34,181 nt of DNA from JALOAP01 sp964632355 (lineage in GTDB: Bacteria > Chloroflexota > Dehalococcoidia > Tepidiformales > Tepidiformaceae). Made by a program: the position numbers and the translations under genes. Where the stretch lies: NCBI GenBank assembly GCA_964632355.1, contig CAZWBW010000020.1, forward strand, positions 1-34,181. Reading direction: 5' to 3'. Below, one piece after another: positions 8,784-16,003 of this stretch (its first letter is position 1; every line of letters begins with the position of its first letter). The notes under the pieces were generated by a model, which had not been told where the DNA came from, did no database searches, and was given only the letters and a program-made list of their open reading frames with translations.

Positions 8784-10675
8784 ATGCTCGCCTCGAAGCG
8801 CTCATCGCCTCGGCCAAGGAGGCCTGGGACGCCGCGCAGAACAGCGGTCGTGTGCGCATCAACGTCACGGTCGACACATCGAGCATCGCGCAGGGCGCAC
8901 AGGAGACCCTGGAGGCCATCCGCGCGGGTGTGGAGGCGAACCGGCTGCCCGCCGATGTCCAGGTAACCGGATCGTGGGGCTTCTGCTGGATGGAGCCCTG
9001 CGTGGCCGTGCGTTCGGCCGCAGGCACGCGAACCGTGCTGTATGGCAACGTCACCGCCGACCGCGTCGATGAGTTCCTGCAGCGCGTCGTTGTCGAGGGC
9101 GGCGAGATGCCCGAGCTGGCGATCGGCGTTGTGGAAGGCACCGCGACGGCGGAGATCCCGCTGCTGAGCGACCACCCGTTTATGAAGGGGCAGGTGCGCC
9201 GGCTGATGGCGAACCTCGGCACCACCGACCCCGAGAACATTCAGCACTACCTCGCGCACGATGGCTACGTCGGCTTCGGCAAAGCGCTGGAGATGACCGA
9301 CGAAGAAATCATCAAGGAGATGCTCGATAGCGGGCTGGGTGGCCGCGGTGGTGGTGGCTTCCCGACGGGCCGGAAGTGGGACTTCCTGCGGAACGCGACG
9401 GCCGATCCGCGCTACCTCGTCTGCAACGCCGACGAAGGCGACCCGGGCGCGTGGGTCAACCGGATCCTCATGGAAGGCGACCCCCATCTGATCATCGAGG
9501 GGATGCTGATTGCCGCGCTGGCCACGCACGCGAGCGAGGGCTACATCTACATCCGCTACGAGTACCCGCTCGCGATCGCGCGGATGCAGAAGGCGGTCGA
9601 CCAGGCGCGCGAGTGCGGCCTGCTCGGAAAGGACATCCTGGGCACGGGGCTGGACTTCGAGCTGCACGTGTTCAAGGGCGCCGGCAGTTATGTCTGCGGC
9701 GAAGAGACGGGCCTGATCAACTCGATCGACAGCTACCGGGGGATGCCACGCATCAAGCCCCCGTTCCCGGCGCAGGCAGGCCTCTGGAACAAGCCGACGA
9801 ATGTGAACAACGTCGAGTCGTACGCCAACGCGCCGCTGATCATGAGGAACGGCGCGCAGTGGTGGAGCTCGGTCAGCGACCTGAAGGAGAAGGGGACGAA
9901 GATGTTCACCTTCTCGGGTCATGTGAACTGGGCGGGCTGCATCGAAATCCCGTTCGGCCCGAAGGTCCGCGATGTCCTCGAGCAGTACGCCGGCGGCATG
10001 CGCGACGGGAAGAAGTGCAAGGGCTTCCAGCCCGGCGGCCCGCTTTCGGGCATGCTGAACGCCGCCGACCTCGAGCTGACGCTGACGCTCGACCCATACC
10101 GCGAGAAGGGCATGTTCCTTGGCTCCGGCGGCATTGTCTTCTTCGACGAATCTGCGTGCGTCGTGGACATGTGCAATTTCTTCCTGGCGTTCTGCGAAGA
10201 CGAAAGCTGTGGCCGGTGCACGACGTGCCACGGCGGCACGCAGCGCGCGGTCGAAGTTATTCGGCGCATCCAGAACGGCGGTGGCCGCGAGACCGACATC
10301 CAGCTCTTCGAGAAGCTGATCCAGACGATGGTGTGGTCGAACTGCCTGCATGGGCAGTTCTCGCCGACGGCGATCAAGACGTCGCTGAAGGCATTCCGCG
10401 ACGAGTGGATGGAGCACATCATCGACAAGCGGTGCCGCGCAGGCGTCTGCCCGGGCCTCATCCGGTACCAGGTGCGTTCGCAGAGCGACCCGGCGCTGCC
10501 GGAGGCGGAGGACATCTGCCCGACGAACGCGATCTACCAGGAGGACGGGCAGTACATCGTCGACGATTCGCTCTGCATCCGCTGTGGCGCATGCAAGGAA
10601 GTCGCGCCGGACGCGATGCAGGTGGTCGACGCCGTGGTACAGCCTCTGCCCGCGGGCGCGGCTGCCGCAGGCTAG
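8780..10675 (+). CDS. nuoF: NuoF/HydB-like NADH-oxidising FMN subunit with reduced iron-sulfur content
   Basis: A 631-residue long-form NuoF as in HydB-type diaphorases. Order of domains: degenerate N-terminal [2Fe-2S] thioredoxin-like domain (1-105); FMN/NADH domain with GRGGGGFPTGRKW near 188 and GAGSYVCGEET near 300; SLBB region; the [4Fe-4S] N3 site with Cys477, Cys480, Cys483 and Cys522; and a C-terminal ferredoxin domain (545-620). In the N-terminal domain the usual Cys positions read DTSS and GSWGFC, leaving only Cys69 (Cys74 lies outside the pattern). In the ferredoxin domain Cys580, Cys599, Cys602 and Cys605 remain, enough for one cluster, while the first motif's three Cys are absent and the second motif's fourth is Ala609. 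Known family chemistry is NADH oxidation through FMN to a cluster chain. The loss of two clusters is what is odd here. Confidence 0.9.
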   Translation: MNARLEALIASAKEAWDAAQNSGRVRINVTVDTSSIAQGAQETLEAIRAGVEANRLPADVQVTGSWGFCWMEPCVAVRSAAGTRTVLYGNVTADRVDEFLQRVVVEGGEMPELAIGVVEGTATAEIPLLSDHPFMKGQVRRLMANLGTTDPENIQHYLAHDGYVGFGKALEMTDEEIIKEMLDSGLGGRGGGGFPTGRKWDFLRNATADPRYLVCNADEGDPGAWVNRILMEGDPHLIIEGMLIAALATHASEGYIYIRYEYPLAIARMQKAVDQARECGLLGKDILGTGLDFELHVFKGAGSYVCGEETGLINSIDSYRGMPRIKPPFPAQAGLWNKPTNVNNVESYANAPLIMRNGAQWWSSVSDLKEKGTKMFTFSGHVNWAGCIEIPFGPKVRDVLEQYAGGMRDGKKCKGFQPGGPLSGMLNAADLELTLTLDPYREKGMFLGSGGIVFFDESACVVDMCNFFLAFCEDESCGRCTTCHGGTQRAVEVIRRIQNGGGRETDIQLFEKLIQTMVWSNCLHGQFSPTAIKTSLKAFRDEWMEHIIDKRCRAGVCPGLIRYQVRSQSDPALPEAEDICPTNAIYQEDGQYIVDDSLCIRCGACKEVAPDAMQVVDAVVQPLPAGAAAAG

Positions 10676-10700
10676 CGACCCGGATCAAACGGAACGCACG

Positions 10701-10731
10701 AAAGGCGGCCCGAAGGTGGGCCGCCTTTTTT
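10701..10731 (+). terminator. Rho-independent terminator after nuoEF
   Basis: GGCGGCCC (10704-10711) pairs perfectly with GGGCCGCC (10718-10725) across a 6-nt loop, followed by TTTTTT and preceded by AAA. It ends nuoEF and abuts the stop of the convergent GNAT gene, so it can also act, more weakly, on the minus strand. Confidence 0.9.
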
Positions 10732-11204
10732 CACAGGACCTTTTCGAGCACCCAGAGGTCGCGCAACGGAATCCCGTCGTTGCCGGTGGGGGGGACGCCC
10801 GGCTTCACCTCGCGCACACGGTCCATGAAGTCGAGGCGAACTTCGATGAGCCGGAAGCCGTGGCGGATGTAGAAGCGCAAGGCCCCGAGGTTGTCGTTTG
10901 TGGTCGCCACCAGCAGGCGCCGGGCGCCACGCTCGCGGAGCACCTGTTCGACGTGCGCGATGAGTTCGCTGCCAAGGCCGCCGCCCGGGGGATCGGCGTG
11001 GACGCTCACGAGCTCGGCGACGTCGTCTTTCACGGCCCAGGTGATCATGCCGCGGCGGGCTGTTTCAGCGTCTTCGAAAAGGACACCTTCGACATCCGGC
11101 GGTTCGTACGCGCCGAGTGCTCCGAGTAACGGTGGCCCGCCGGAGAACTCGGTCCAATCGCGGGCGATTTCAGACGTGGTGGGAGAGCGAAGCCTGTTGT
11201 GCAT
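10731..11204 (-). CDS. GNAT-family N-acetyltransferase
   Basis: From the start at 11204 the protein has 157 residues. The GNAT core is visible. A beta-4 strand (VAELVSVHADP) leads into the acetyl-CoA pyrophosphate loop GGGLGSELIAHVEQVL, a variant of the Q/R-x-x-G-x-G/A motif. It is followed by the typical ARRLLVATTNDNLGALRFYIRHGFRL segment that closes the fold. An upstream in-frame ATG at 11240 would add 12 residues. The inner start is preferred because TACATT at 11211-11216 (read on the minus strand) lies 6 nt before it, matching the leaderless arrangement of several neighbours. The substrate is unknown. The gene is convergent with nuoF and divergent from the BON gene. Confidence 0.8.
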   Translation of the reverse strand: MHNRLRSPTTSEIARDWTEFSGGPPLLGALGAYEPPDVEGVLFEDAETARRGMITWAVKDDVAELVSVHADPPGGGLGSELIAHVEQVLRERGARRLLVATTNDNLGALRFYIRHGFRLIEVRLDFMDRVREVKPGVPPTGNDGIPLRDLWVLEKVL

Positions 11205-11210
11205 CCACGA

Positions 11211-11216
11211 AATGTA
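11211..11216 (-). promoter_or_regulatory. -10 box, probable leaderless start of GNAT gene
   Basis: TACATT on the minus strand, 6 nt before the ATG at 11204. No clear -35 element. Confidence 0.45.
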
Positions 11217-11265
11217 ACGCCAAAACGAGATTTCGCGCATTCGATTCCCGGAGAATCTCTGCTAC

Positions 11266-11287
11266 GGAACCTTGACTCGTTTGCGAG
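11266..11287 (+). promoter_or_regulatory. Candidate promoter/operator of the BON gene
   Basis: GGAACC (ECF-like) runs directly into TTGACT (sigma-70 -35-like, 11272-11277), which overlaps the 13-mer ACTCGTTTGCGAG (11275-11287). No good -10 follows at the normal distance, so the sigma factor cannot be assigned. The region is AT-rich relative to its surroundings. Confidence 0.3.
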
Positions 11288-11347
11288 ACAAAAAGAGCGC
11301 GTCGCACACGGGGCATGTGGTTTCCTGTGCGATGGGAGGAAGAAGCC

Positions 11348-12043
11348 ATGACAATGCTGATGGGGGCCAAACGCCGACGACGAACAGTCCGGATGCCGCG
11401 GGTCCGGATGGAGGACCGCGAGTTGCGGATGCCGCGCCTGCGCAGGGAACGGCGCAAGTTTTCCATGGAGAAGATGCAGCGCATGGGGCGGCGGGAGGAG
11501 AGCTGGTTCGACCGCAATGCGATGGCGGTGCAGGTCCCGCTCGCGGTGGTGGCCGGGCTCATTATGGGGACGATCATGAGCCTCATGTTCGACCCGCATT
11601 CTGGCCGCCGGCGGCGGGCGCTGGCACGGGACAAGATGGTGAAGCTGTGGCACCGCACGGGGCGCTGGGCGGGGCGCACAACGCGCTACACGACCGGGCT
11701 AATACGCGGGAAGACCATGGCGGCCCTGAACGCGATGCGTCCGCACCACTACGACAACTCCGACCACGTGGTGCTCGACCGGATCGAGAGCATCGTGTTC
11801 CGCGACCCGGCGGTGCCGAAGGGCTCGGTCAACATCGACGTGGTCAACGGGCGGGCGGAACTCCGCGGCGCGCTGGAGGACCCGTACTGGATCGACGAGC
11901 TCGAGAAGCGGGTGCGCGCGGTGCCGGGCGTACAGGACGTGGAGAACCTGCTCCACCCGGTGGGGACCGAAGCACCGAATACGCTGGACGCGATCGAGGC
12001 GTCGAATCACGCGCTCCAGGAGCAGCCACTGCCGCAGTACTGA
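11348..12043 (+). CDS. Membrane-anchored BON-domain protein
   Basis: From ATG 11348 the product is 231 residues. This start has GGAGGA 7 nt upstream and is preferred to the in-frame ATG at 11315. Residues 1-55 are strongly basic (many Arg, Met and Lys). One membrane helix follows at about 65-85 (PLAVVAGLIMGTIMSLMF), then a basic YtxH-like stretch beginning DPHSGRRRRALARDK. Residues 140-207 form a BON domain, ending with the characteristic VRAVPGVQDVENLL. BON domains are thought to bind phospholipid or envelope partners, and proteins of this build are usually linked to envelope stress. The topology and role here are inferred. The gene is monocistronic, closed by a hairpin at 12062-12089. Confidence 0.8.
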   Translation: MTMLMGAKRRRRTVRMPRVRMEDRELRMPRLRRERRKFSMEKMQRMGRREESWFDRNAMAVQVPLAVVAGLIMGTIMSLMFDPHSGRRRRALARDKMVKLWHRTGRWAGRTTRYTTGLIRGKTMAALNAMRPHHYDNSDHVVLDRIESIVFRDPAVPKGSVNIDVVNGRAELRGALEDPYWIDELEKRVRAVPGVQDVENLLHPVGTEAPNTLDAIEASNHALQEQPLPQY

Positions 12044-12061
12044 CGAAGCGGCGGGGTGACT

Positions 12062-12089
12062 CGAAGCCGGGGTTCAAGCCCCGGCTTCG
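12062..12089 (+). terminator. Terminator-like hairpin after BON gene
   Basis: A perfect 11-bp stem (CGAAGCCGGGG with its complement) with loop TTCAAG, 19 nt after the BON stop. The following T-tract is weak (GTTGTATCT). The loop resembles a tRNA T-arm, but no tRNA is present. Confidence 0.7.
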
Positions 12090-12119
12090 TTGTATCTGCC
12101 GAAACGTTGGGGATACGCG

Positions 12120-12125
12120 TAGAAT
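12120..12125 (+). promoter_or_regulatory. -10 box, probable leaderless start of the acyl-CoA operon
   Basis: TAGAAT, 8 nt before the crotonase ATG and with no Shine-Dalgarno sequence between them. No clear -35. Confidence 0.55.
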
Positions 12126-12133
12126 CGCCCCGC

Positions 12134-13033
12134 ATGAACGAGTACGAAAACATCCTCACCTTTAGGAAGCAGCGGCACGCGATCATCCAGCTCAACCGGC
12201 CGGAGAAGATGAACGCGCTGAGCCACACGCTGCGCGCGGAGCTTTTCGACGCGCTGAAGGACTTCGAGGTGGACCCGGATGTGCGCGTCATCATCATCCG
12301 CGGCTCGGGCCGGGCGTTCAGCGCCGGGTACGACCTGTCGGGGATTTCGCAGGCGGCGGACGACCGCGATTACGTCGAACGCCGGAGCGGGCTTCCGAAC
12401 GTCGGCCCGATTCACCCCGGGCAGGGGCAGTGGCCACAGCACCTGCTCAGCGGCTATTGGCAAATCTGGGAGTTGACGAAGCCGGTTATCGCACAGGTGC
12501 ACGGGTACTGCCTGGCCGGCGGCACCGAGCTCGCGAGCATGTGCGACCTCATGTTCGTGGCCGAAGATGCCATCATCGGGTACCCGCCGGTCCGCGCGAT
12601 GACCCCGGTCGACATCATTTACCACCCGTGGCACATGCATCAGCGGAAGGTGCGGGAGTTGCTGTACACGGGCGACAGCGTGACCGGGAAGGAAGCGGTC
12701 GAACTCGGGTGGGCGAACCGGGCAGTGCCGATCGAACAGCTGTGCGAAGTGACCGAGGCGTTCGCCGAGCGCATCGCGAACGTGGACGGGCCGATGCTCC
12801 AGATGACCAAGCGGCAGATCAACCGCGTGTACGAGATCATGGGCATCCGCACGTCGCTGGCGGTGGGCGGCGACATCCAGGAGCTCGGCCGGGTTCGCCC
12901 GGGCGGCGAGCAGTTCGGGCGGATCGCCCGCGAGAAGGGACTGAAGGCTGCGCTCGACTGGCGCGACGGCCCGTTCGAAGACTACGGCAGCGCTCCGCCA
13001 TCGGCGGCGAAGCCTTCCGCGGCGACGTGGTGA
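12134..13033 (+). CDS. Crotonase/enoyl-CoA hydratase-isomerase family protein
   Basis: A 299-residue crotonase fold protein. The oxyanion-hole segments are clear: GSGRAFSAGYDLSG near residue 60 and HGYCLAGGTELASMCD near 125. The Glu in GGTEL matches the first catalytic glutamate of enoyl-CoA hydratase. At the second catalytic position the usual PE of the GEPE-type motif is replaced by IGYPPVRAMTP, so ordinary syn-hydration by a two-glutamate mechanism is doubtful. Isomerase, decarboxylase or thioester hydrolase chemistry is possible. The start ATG follows a -10 box by 8 nt. The stop overlaps the next gene's GTG start (GTGA). Neighbours are a thioesterase and two CoA-transferases, which fits a small acyl-CoA degradation or activation pathway. 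Confidence 0.9.
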   Translation: MNEYENILTFRKQRHAIIQLNRPEKMNALSHTLRAELFDALKDFEVDPDVRVIIIRGSGRAFSAGYDLSGISQAADDRDYVERRSGLPNVGPIHPGQGQWPQHLLSGYWQIWELTKPVIAQVHGYCLAGGTELASMCDLMFVAEDAIIGYPPVRAMTPVDIIYHPWHMHQRKVRELLYTGDSVTGKEAVELGWANRAVPIEQLCEVTEAFAERIANVDGPMLQMTKRQINRVYEIMGIRTSLAVGGDIQELGRVRPGGEQFGRIAREKGLKAALDWRDGPFEDYGSAPPSAAKPSAATW

Positions 13034-13464
13034 GTACCAGCGCCGGTCCCGACGGCTCCTCCTCGGCGAGGGCGCGGGAGTTCGCCGAGTTCCCGCTGCA
13101 CAAGGCGCTCGGGCTCACGCTCGAAGAGGCACGGCCCGGGTTCGCACGCATCTGCCTGCAAACCGGTCCGCTCACCCTGGGCGGAGTTGCCGGGAGTGTG
13201 CACGGCGGTGTGCTGGCGGCGATGGTGGACATCGTCATGTTGCAGGCGCTGTTCGCGGGCCTCGAACCCGGGGACCAGCCGGCCGGCACGGCGGACCTGA
13301 ACATCACGTACTTGCGGCCAGCGCTGGGTGCGCGGATATTCGCGGAGGCGGAAGTACTGAAGAAAGGCCGCCAGCTTGCGGTGGTGGAGGTGAGCATCTT
13401 CGACGAGCAGGACCGGCTCTGCGCGAAAGGTCGCACACTCTACGCGTTCCGGGCGCGGGGCTGA
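13030..13464 (+). CDS. PaaI-type hotdog-fold acyl-CoA thioesterase
   Basis: From GTG 13030, overlapping the crotonase stop, the product is 144 residues, normal for a single hotdog domain. The central helix motif SVHGGVLAAMVDIVMLQAL is that of PaaI/YbgC-like thioesterases, with His-Gly-Gly before the helix. It is followed by the DLNITYLRPA strand and the KKGRQLAVVEVSIFDEQ strand typical of the family. It likely hydrolyses a CoA thioester made or used by the surrounding enzymes; chain or ring specificity cannot be told. GTG 13027 is an alternative start one codon earlier. Confidence 0.85.
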   Translation: MSTSAGPDGSSSARAREFAEFPLHKALGLTLEEARPGFARICLQTGPLTLGGVAGSVHGGVLAAMVDIVMLQALFAGLEPGDQPAGTADLNITYLRPALGARIFAEAEVLKKGRQLAVVEVSIFDEQDRLCAKGRTLYAFRARG

Positions 13465-13481
13465 CTGCACAGGAGAGTGGT

Positions 13482-14579
13482 ATGAGCGAAGTAGCGGGCG
13501 AACTACCGTTGGATGGCGTTCGCGTGCTGGAGATTGGCGGTGGCATCGCAGCCGGGTTCGCGGCGCGGCTCCTTGCGGGCTTCGGCGCCGAGGTCGTTCG
13601 TACCGAAGACCCGGACGGACGGCTGACGCCGGACGAGGAGGTCTACCTCGTCGCGGGGAAGCGCCGAATCTCGGTGAGCGATGCGGAGTTGCGCGAACTG
13701 GCGCTGGCGGCGGACATCGTGGTCGAGGACACGAAGCCGGGGACGCTCGCCGCGAGGGGCCTCGGGCCGGCGGACCTTCGGCGCGAGAAGCCCGAGCTCA
13801 TCGTGATTTCGATCACGCCCTTCGGGCAGGACGGTCCGTACGCGCAGTACGAACACACGAACCTGACCGCACACGCAATGGGCGGAATTATGTCGCTCAC
13901 GGGCGTCGCCAACCGCCCACCGCTGGTGAACGGTGGGAACCAGGCGTACCAGCTCGGCGGGCTGAACGGGTTCAGCGCCGCGGTGACGGCGTACTACGGG
14001 CGTCTCGTTCATGGCGAAGGCGACTGGGTCGATATCAGCCTCCAGGAGTGCGCGGCGGGCATGCTCGAACTCTTCGGGCCCCGCACCGAGTACGAGGGCG
14101 GCGAACCATACGTTCGGGCCGGGAACCACATCTCGGCGACGTGGGGCATCTACCCGTGCGCCGACGGGTATGTCGGCGTGTGCTGCCTGGCGCGGCAGGT
14201 GCCGGCGCTGTTCCGCGTGGTCGGCGACCCGGAGCTCCAGGACGAGCGCTTCACCGACCCGCTCAAGCGGTTGGAGAACGATGATGAACTCCAGGCGCGG
14301 CTGTTCGCCTGGTTCGCCGACAAGACCAAGGCCGACATCCTTGCGCTGGGGCCACAGCACAGGATCCCGTTCGGCGCAGTGCTGACGCCGAAGGAGTTGC
14401 TGAGCAACGAACAGCTCAACGAGCGCGGGTTTTTCGACGAGATCCAGTTACCGGACGGGCAGGTGGCGAAGGCGCCGGGGCGGCCGTTCCTCGGGTTCGG
14501 CTGGCGTTCGGACCGGCTCCATGCACCCGCGGAAGACACCGAAGCCGTGCGATCGGAATGGCTGGGGGTGCAGGCATGA
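13482..14579 (+). CDS. Class III (CaiB/BaiF) CoA-transferase, first of a pair
   Basis: A 365-residue protein, short for the family (about 390-430) because the N-terminal region between RTEDPDG and GKRRISV is abbreviated. Recognisable family segments are GVRVLEIGGGIAAGFAARLL, GFGAEVVRTEDP, a DIVVEDTKPG stretch and VISITPFGQDGPYA. At the position of the catalytic Asp169 of formyl-CoA transferase the sequence reads DISLQEC, giving Glu189. AGGAGAG precedes the ATG. The gene overlaps the second CoA-transferase by ATGA. Class III enzymes swap CoA between carboxylic acids through an acyl-aspartyl anhydride. With Glu here the activity needs testing, and the pair may form a heteromer. Confidence 0.88.
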   Translation: MSEVAGELPLDGVRVLEIGGGIAAGFAARLLAGFGAEVVRTEDPDGRLTPDEEVYLVAGKRRISVSDAELRELALAADIVVEDTKPGTLAARGLGPADLRREKPELIVISITPFGQDGPYAQYEHTNLTAHAMGGIMSLTGVANRPPLVNGGNQAYQLGGLNGFSAAVTAYYGRLVHGEGDWVDISLQECAAGMLELFGPRTEYEGGEPYVRAGNHISATWGIYPCADGYVGVCCLARQVPALFRVVGDPELQDERFTDPLKRLENDDELQARLFAWFADKTKADILALGPQHRIPFGAVLTPKELLSNEQLNERGFFDEIQLPDGQVAKAPGRPFLGFGWRSDRLHAPAEDTEAVRSEWLGVQA

Positions 14580-15808
14580 AGAAGCTGCCGTTCGAAGGAA
14601 TCCGAGTTGCTGACCTGACGATGATGTGGGCGGGGCCATACGCGACCCGCATCCTCGCGGAGATGGGCGCCGAGATCCTGAAGATCGAATCCCCTACGGC
14701 GTGGGACAACATCCGAACGCTGATCCCGCAGCCCGACGCGCCCGAGCCGTGGAACTCGAGCTACTACTTCAACGACTACAACCGCGACAAGAAGTCTGTG
14801 ACGCTGGACCTCGCGCAGGAGGCAGGGCGCGACATCTTCCTGCGGCTCGTCGAGCACTGCGACGTGGTCATGGAGAACTACCGCGCCGACGTCATGGACA
14901 AGCTCGGGCTGCCGTACGAGGTGCTCCGTGAGCGCCGGCCGGACCTGATCATGGTGAGCATGGCCGGGTTCGGGAAGACGGGGAACGAACGGGACAACGT
15001 CGGGTTCGGGCCCATCATCGAACAGATGGCCGGCCTCGCTTCGATGACCGGGTATGGCGACGACGGGATGCCGTACAAGACGGGCATTTCCTACGGTGAC
15101 CCGGTCGCGGGCATCGCTGCCGTGGGGGCCGTCGCGATGGGGCTTATCCAGCGGCGAAAGACGGGCCGTGGCGTGTATGTGGACCTCGCGCAGCGGGAGA
15201 CGATGGCGGCGCAGATCGGTCAGGCGTTCGTGGCGGCGTCGCTCCGCGGAGAGGACCCGGTGCACTACGGCAATCGCTCGCCGCGTTACGCACCGCAGGG
15301 CGCATACCGTTGCGCGGGCGACGACCAGTGGATCGCGATTTCGGTGCGGTCGGACGACGAGTGGCGGGCCCTTGCCGGGGTCATCGGCGCGAGCGAACTG
15401 GCGCCACTGACGTACGAGGAGCGCCGTGCGAAGCACGACGACCTCGACGCCCGCATCGAGGCGTGGACGTCGCAGCAAGACCCGCAGGCCGCGATGGAAG
15501 CGCTGCAGACGGCGGGCGTGCCGGCGGGCCGGGTGCTGAACACCCGGGACATTCACGACGACCCGCACTTAACGGCCCGGGGGTTCTGGGTCCGGCTCCC
15601 GCACCCGAAGATGCGGCCGTGGCGGCAACCACGGTCGGCGTGGCGCTTCGTAGAGGCGAACCCGCAACTCCGGCGGCACGCGCCGCTGTTTGGCGAGCAC
15701 ACACGCGAGGTACTCGGCGAACTGCTCGGGATGACCGACCCCGAGTTCGACGCGCTCGAAGCGCAGAACATCATCGGAACGGCGCCGGTGAACCCGACCG
15801 TGGGCTGA
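14576..15808 (+). CDS. Class III (CaiB/BaiF) CoA-transferase, second of a pair
   Basis: From ATG 14576 the product is 410 residues, full family length. Family landmarks are GIRVADLTMMWAGPYATR, EMGAEILKIESP, NRDKKSVTLDL, DVVMENYRADV and MVSMAGFGKTG. The C-terminal part has AGVPAGRVLNTRDIHDDPH and ends with the FGEHTREVL segment common to the family. The catalytic-Asp position reads YVDLAQRE, giving Glu208, as in the preceding gene. It closes the acyl-CoA operon and is followed by a good terminator. An in-frame ATG at 14558 would add six residues but would lengthen the overlap, so the ATGA-coupled start is preferred. Confidence 0.9.
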   Translation: MKKLPFEGIRVADLTMMWAGPYATRILAEMGAEILKIESPTAWDNIRTLIPQPDAPEPWNSSYYFNDYNRDKKSVTLDLAQEAGRDIFLRLVEHCDVVMENYRADVMDKLGLPYEVLRERRPDLIMVSMAGFGKTGNERDNVGFGPIIEQMAGLASMTGYGDDGMPYKTGISYGDPVAGIAAVGAVAMGLIQRRKTGRGVYVDLAQRETMAAQIGQAFVAASLRGEDPVHYGNRSPRYAPQGAYRCAGDDQWIAISVRSDDEWRALAGVIGASELAPLTYEERRAKHDDLDARIEAWTSQQDPQAAMEALQTAGVPAGRVLNTRDIHDDPHLTARGFWVRLPHPKMRPWRQPRSAWRFVEANPQLRRHAPLFGEHTREVLGELLGMTDPEFDALEAQNIIGTAPVNPTVG

Positions 15809-15829
15809 GCCCACAGGAACACAGATTCG

Positions 15830-15864
15830 AGCCCCTCCTGTGTACAGGGAGGGGCTTTCGTTTT
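15830..15864 (+). terminator. Rho-independent terminator of the acyl-CoA operon
   Basis: AGCCCCTCC (15830-15838) pairs with GGAGGGGCT (15848-15856) across a 9-nt loop, followed by a T-rich TTTCGTTTT. Confidence 0.85.
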
Positions 15865-15903
15865 GCAGAGCCTTCTCCGTTTCGTTCGCTCCGAAACGCA
15901 AAA
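15861..15903. promoter_or_regulatory. Nested inverted repeats upstream of the transporter operon
   Basis: Inner arms CGTTTCG (15878-15884) and CGAAACG (15892-15898) with a 7-nt centre, flanked by TTTTGC (15861-15866) and GCAAAA (15898-15903). It lies between the previous terminator and the transporter promoter, so it may be an operator. A secondary RNA hairpin is the alternative. Confidence 0.35.
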
Positions 15904-15919
15904 GTCTCGTGGCCGAACC

Positions 15920-15960
15920 AATTGAAACGATTGACATCTCCTATTCAATTCGCGTATGAG
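15920..15960 (+). promoter_or_regulatory. Promoter and dyad of the transporter operon
   Basis: A perfect -35 TTGACA (15931-15936) is followed after 18 nt by TATGAG (15955-15960). Around the -35 lies a dyad, AATTGAA (15920-15926) and TTCAATT (15944-15950). The translation start is 44 nt further on. Confidence 0.5.
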
Positions 15961-16003
15961 TGGGCCCCGCAGACGAATGCCGTTCGCGAGCGGAGGGAAG
16001 GAG

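Noticed and set aside
8642..10417. 591-codon minus-strand open frame
   Set aside because: Antisense of nuoF; no family motif and no ribosome binding site.
11205..11240. Twelve-residue N-terminal extension of the GNAT protein from ATG 11240
   Set aside because: The -10-like box 6 nt before the inner ATG at 11204 would lie inside the extension, and no Shine-Dalgarno sequence supports the outer start.
12071..12083. GGTTCAAGCCCCG resembles a tRNA T-arm
   Set aside because: No acceptor, D or anticodon arms around it. It is the loop and stem of the hairpin at 12062-12089.
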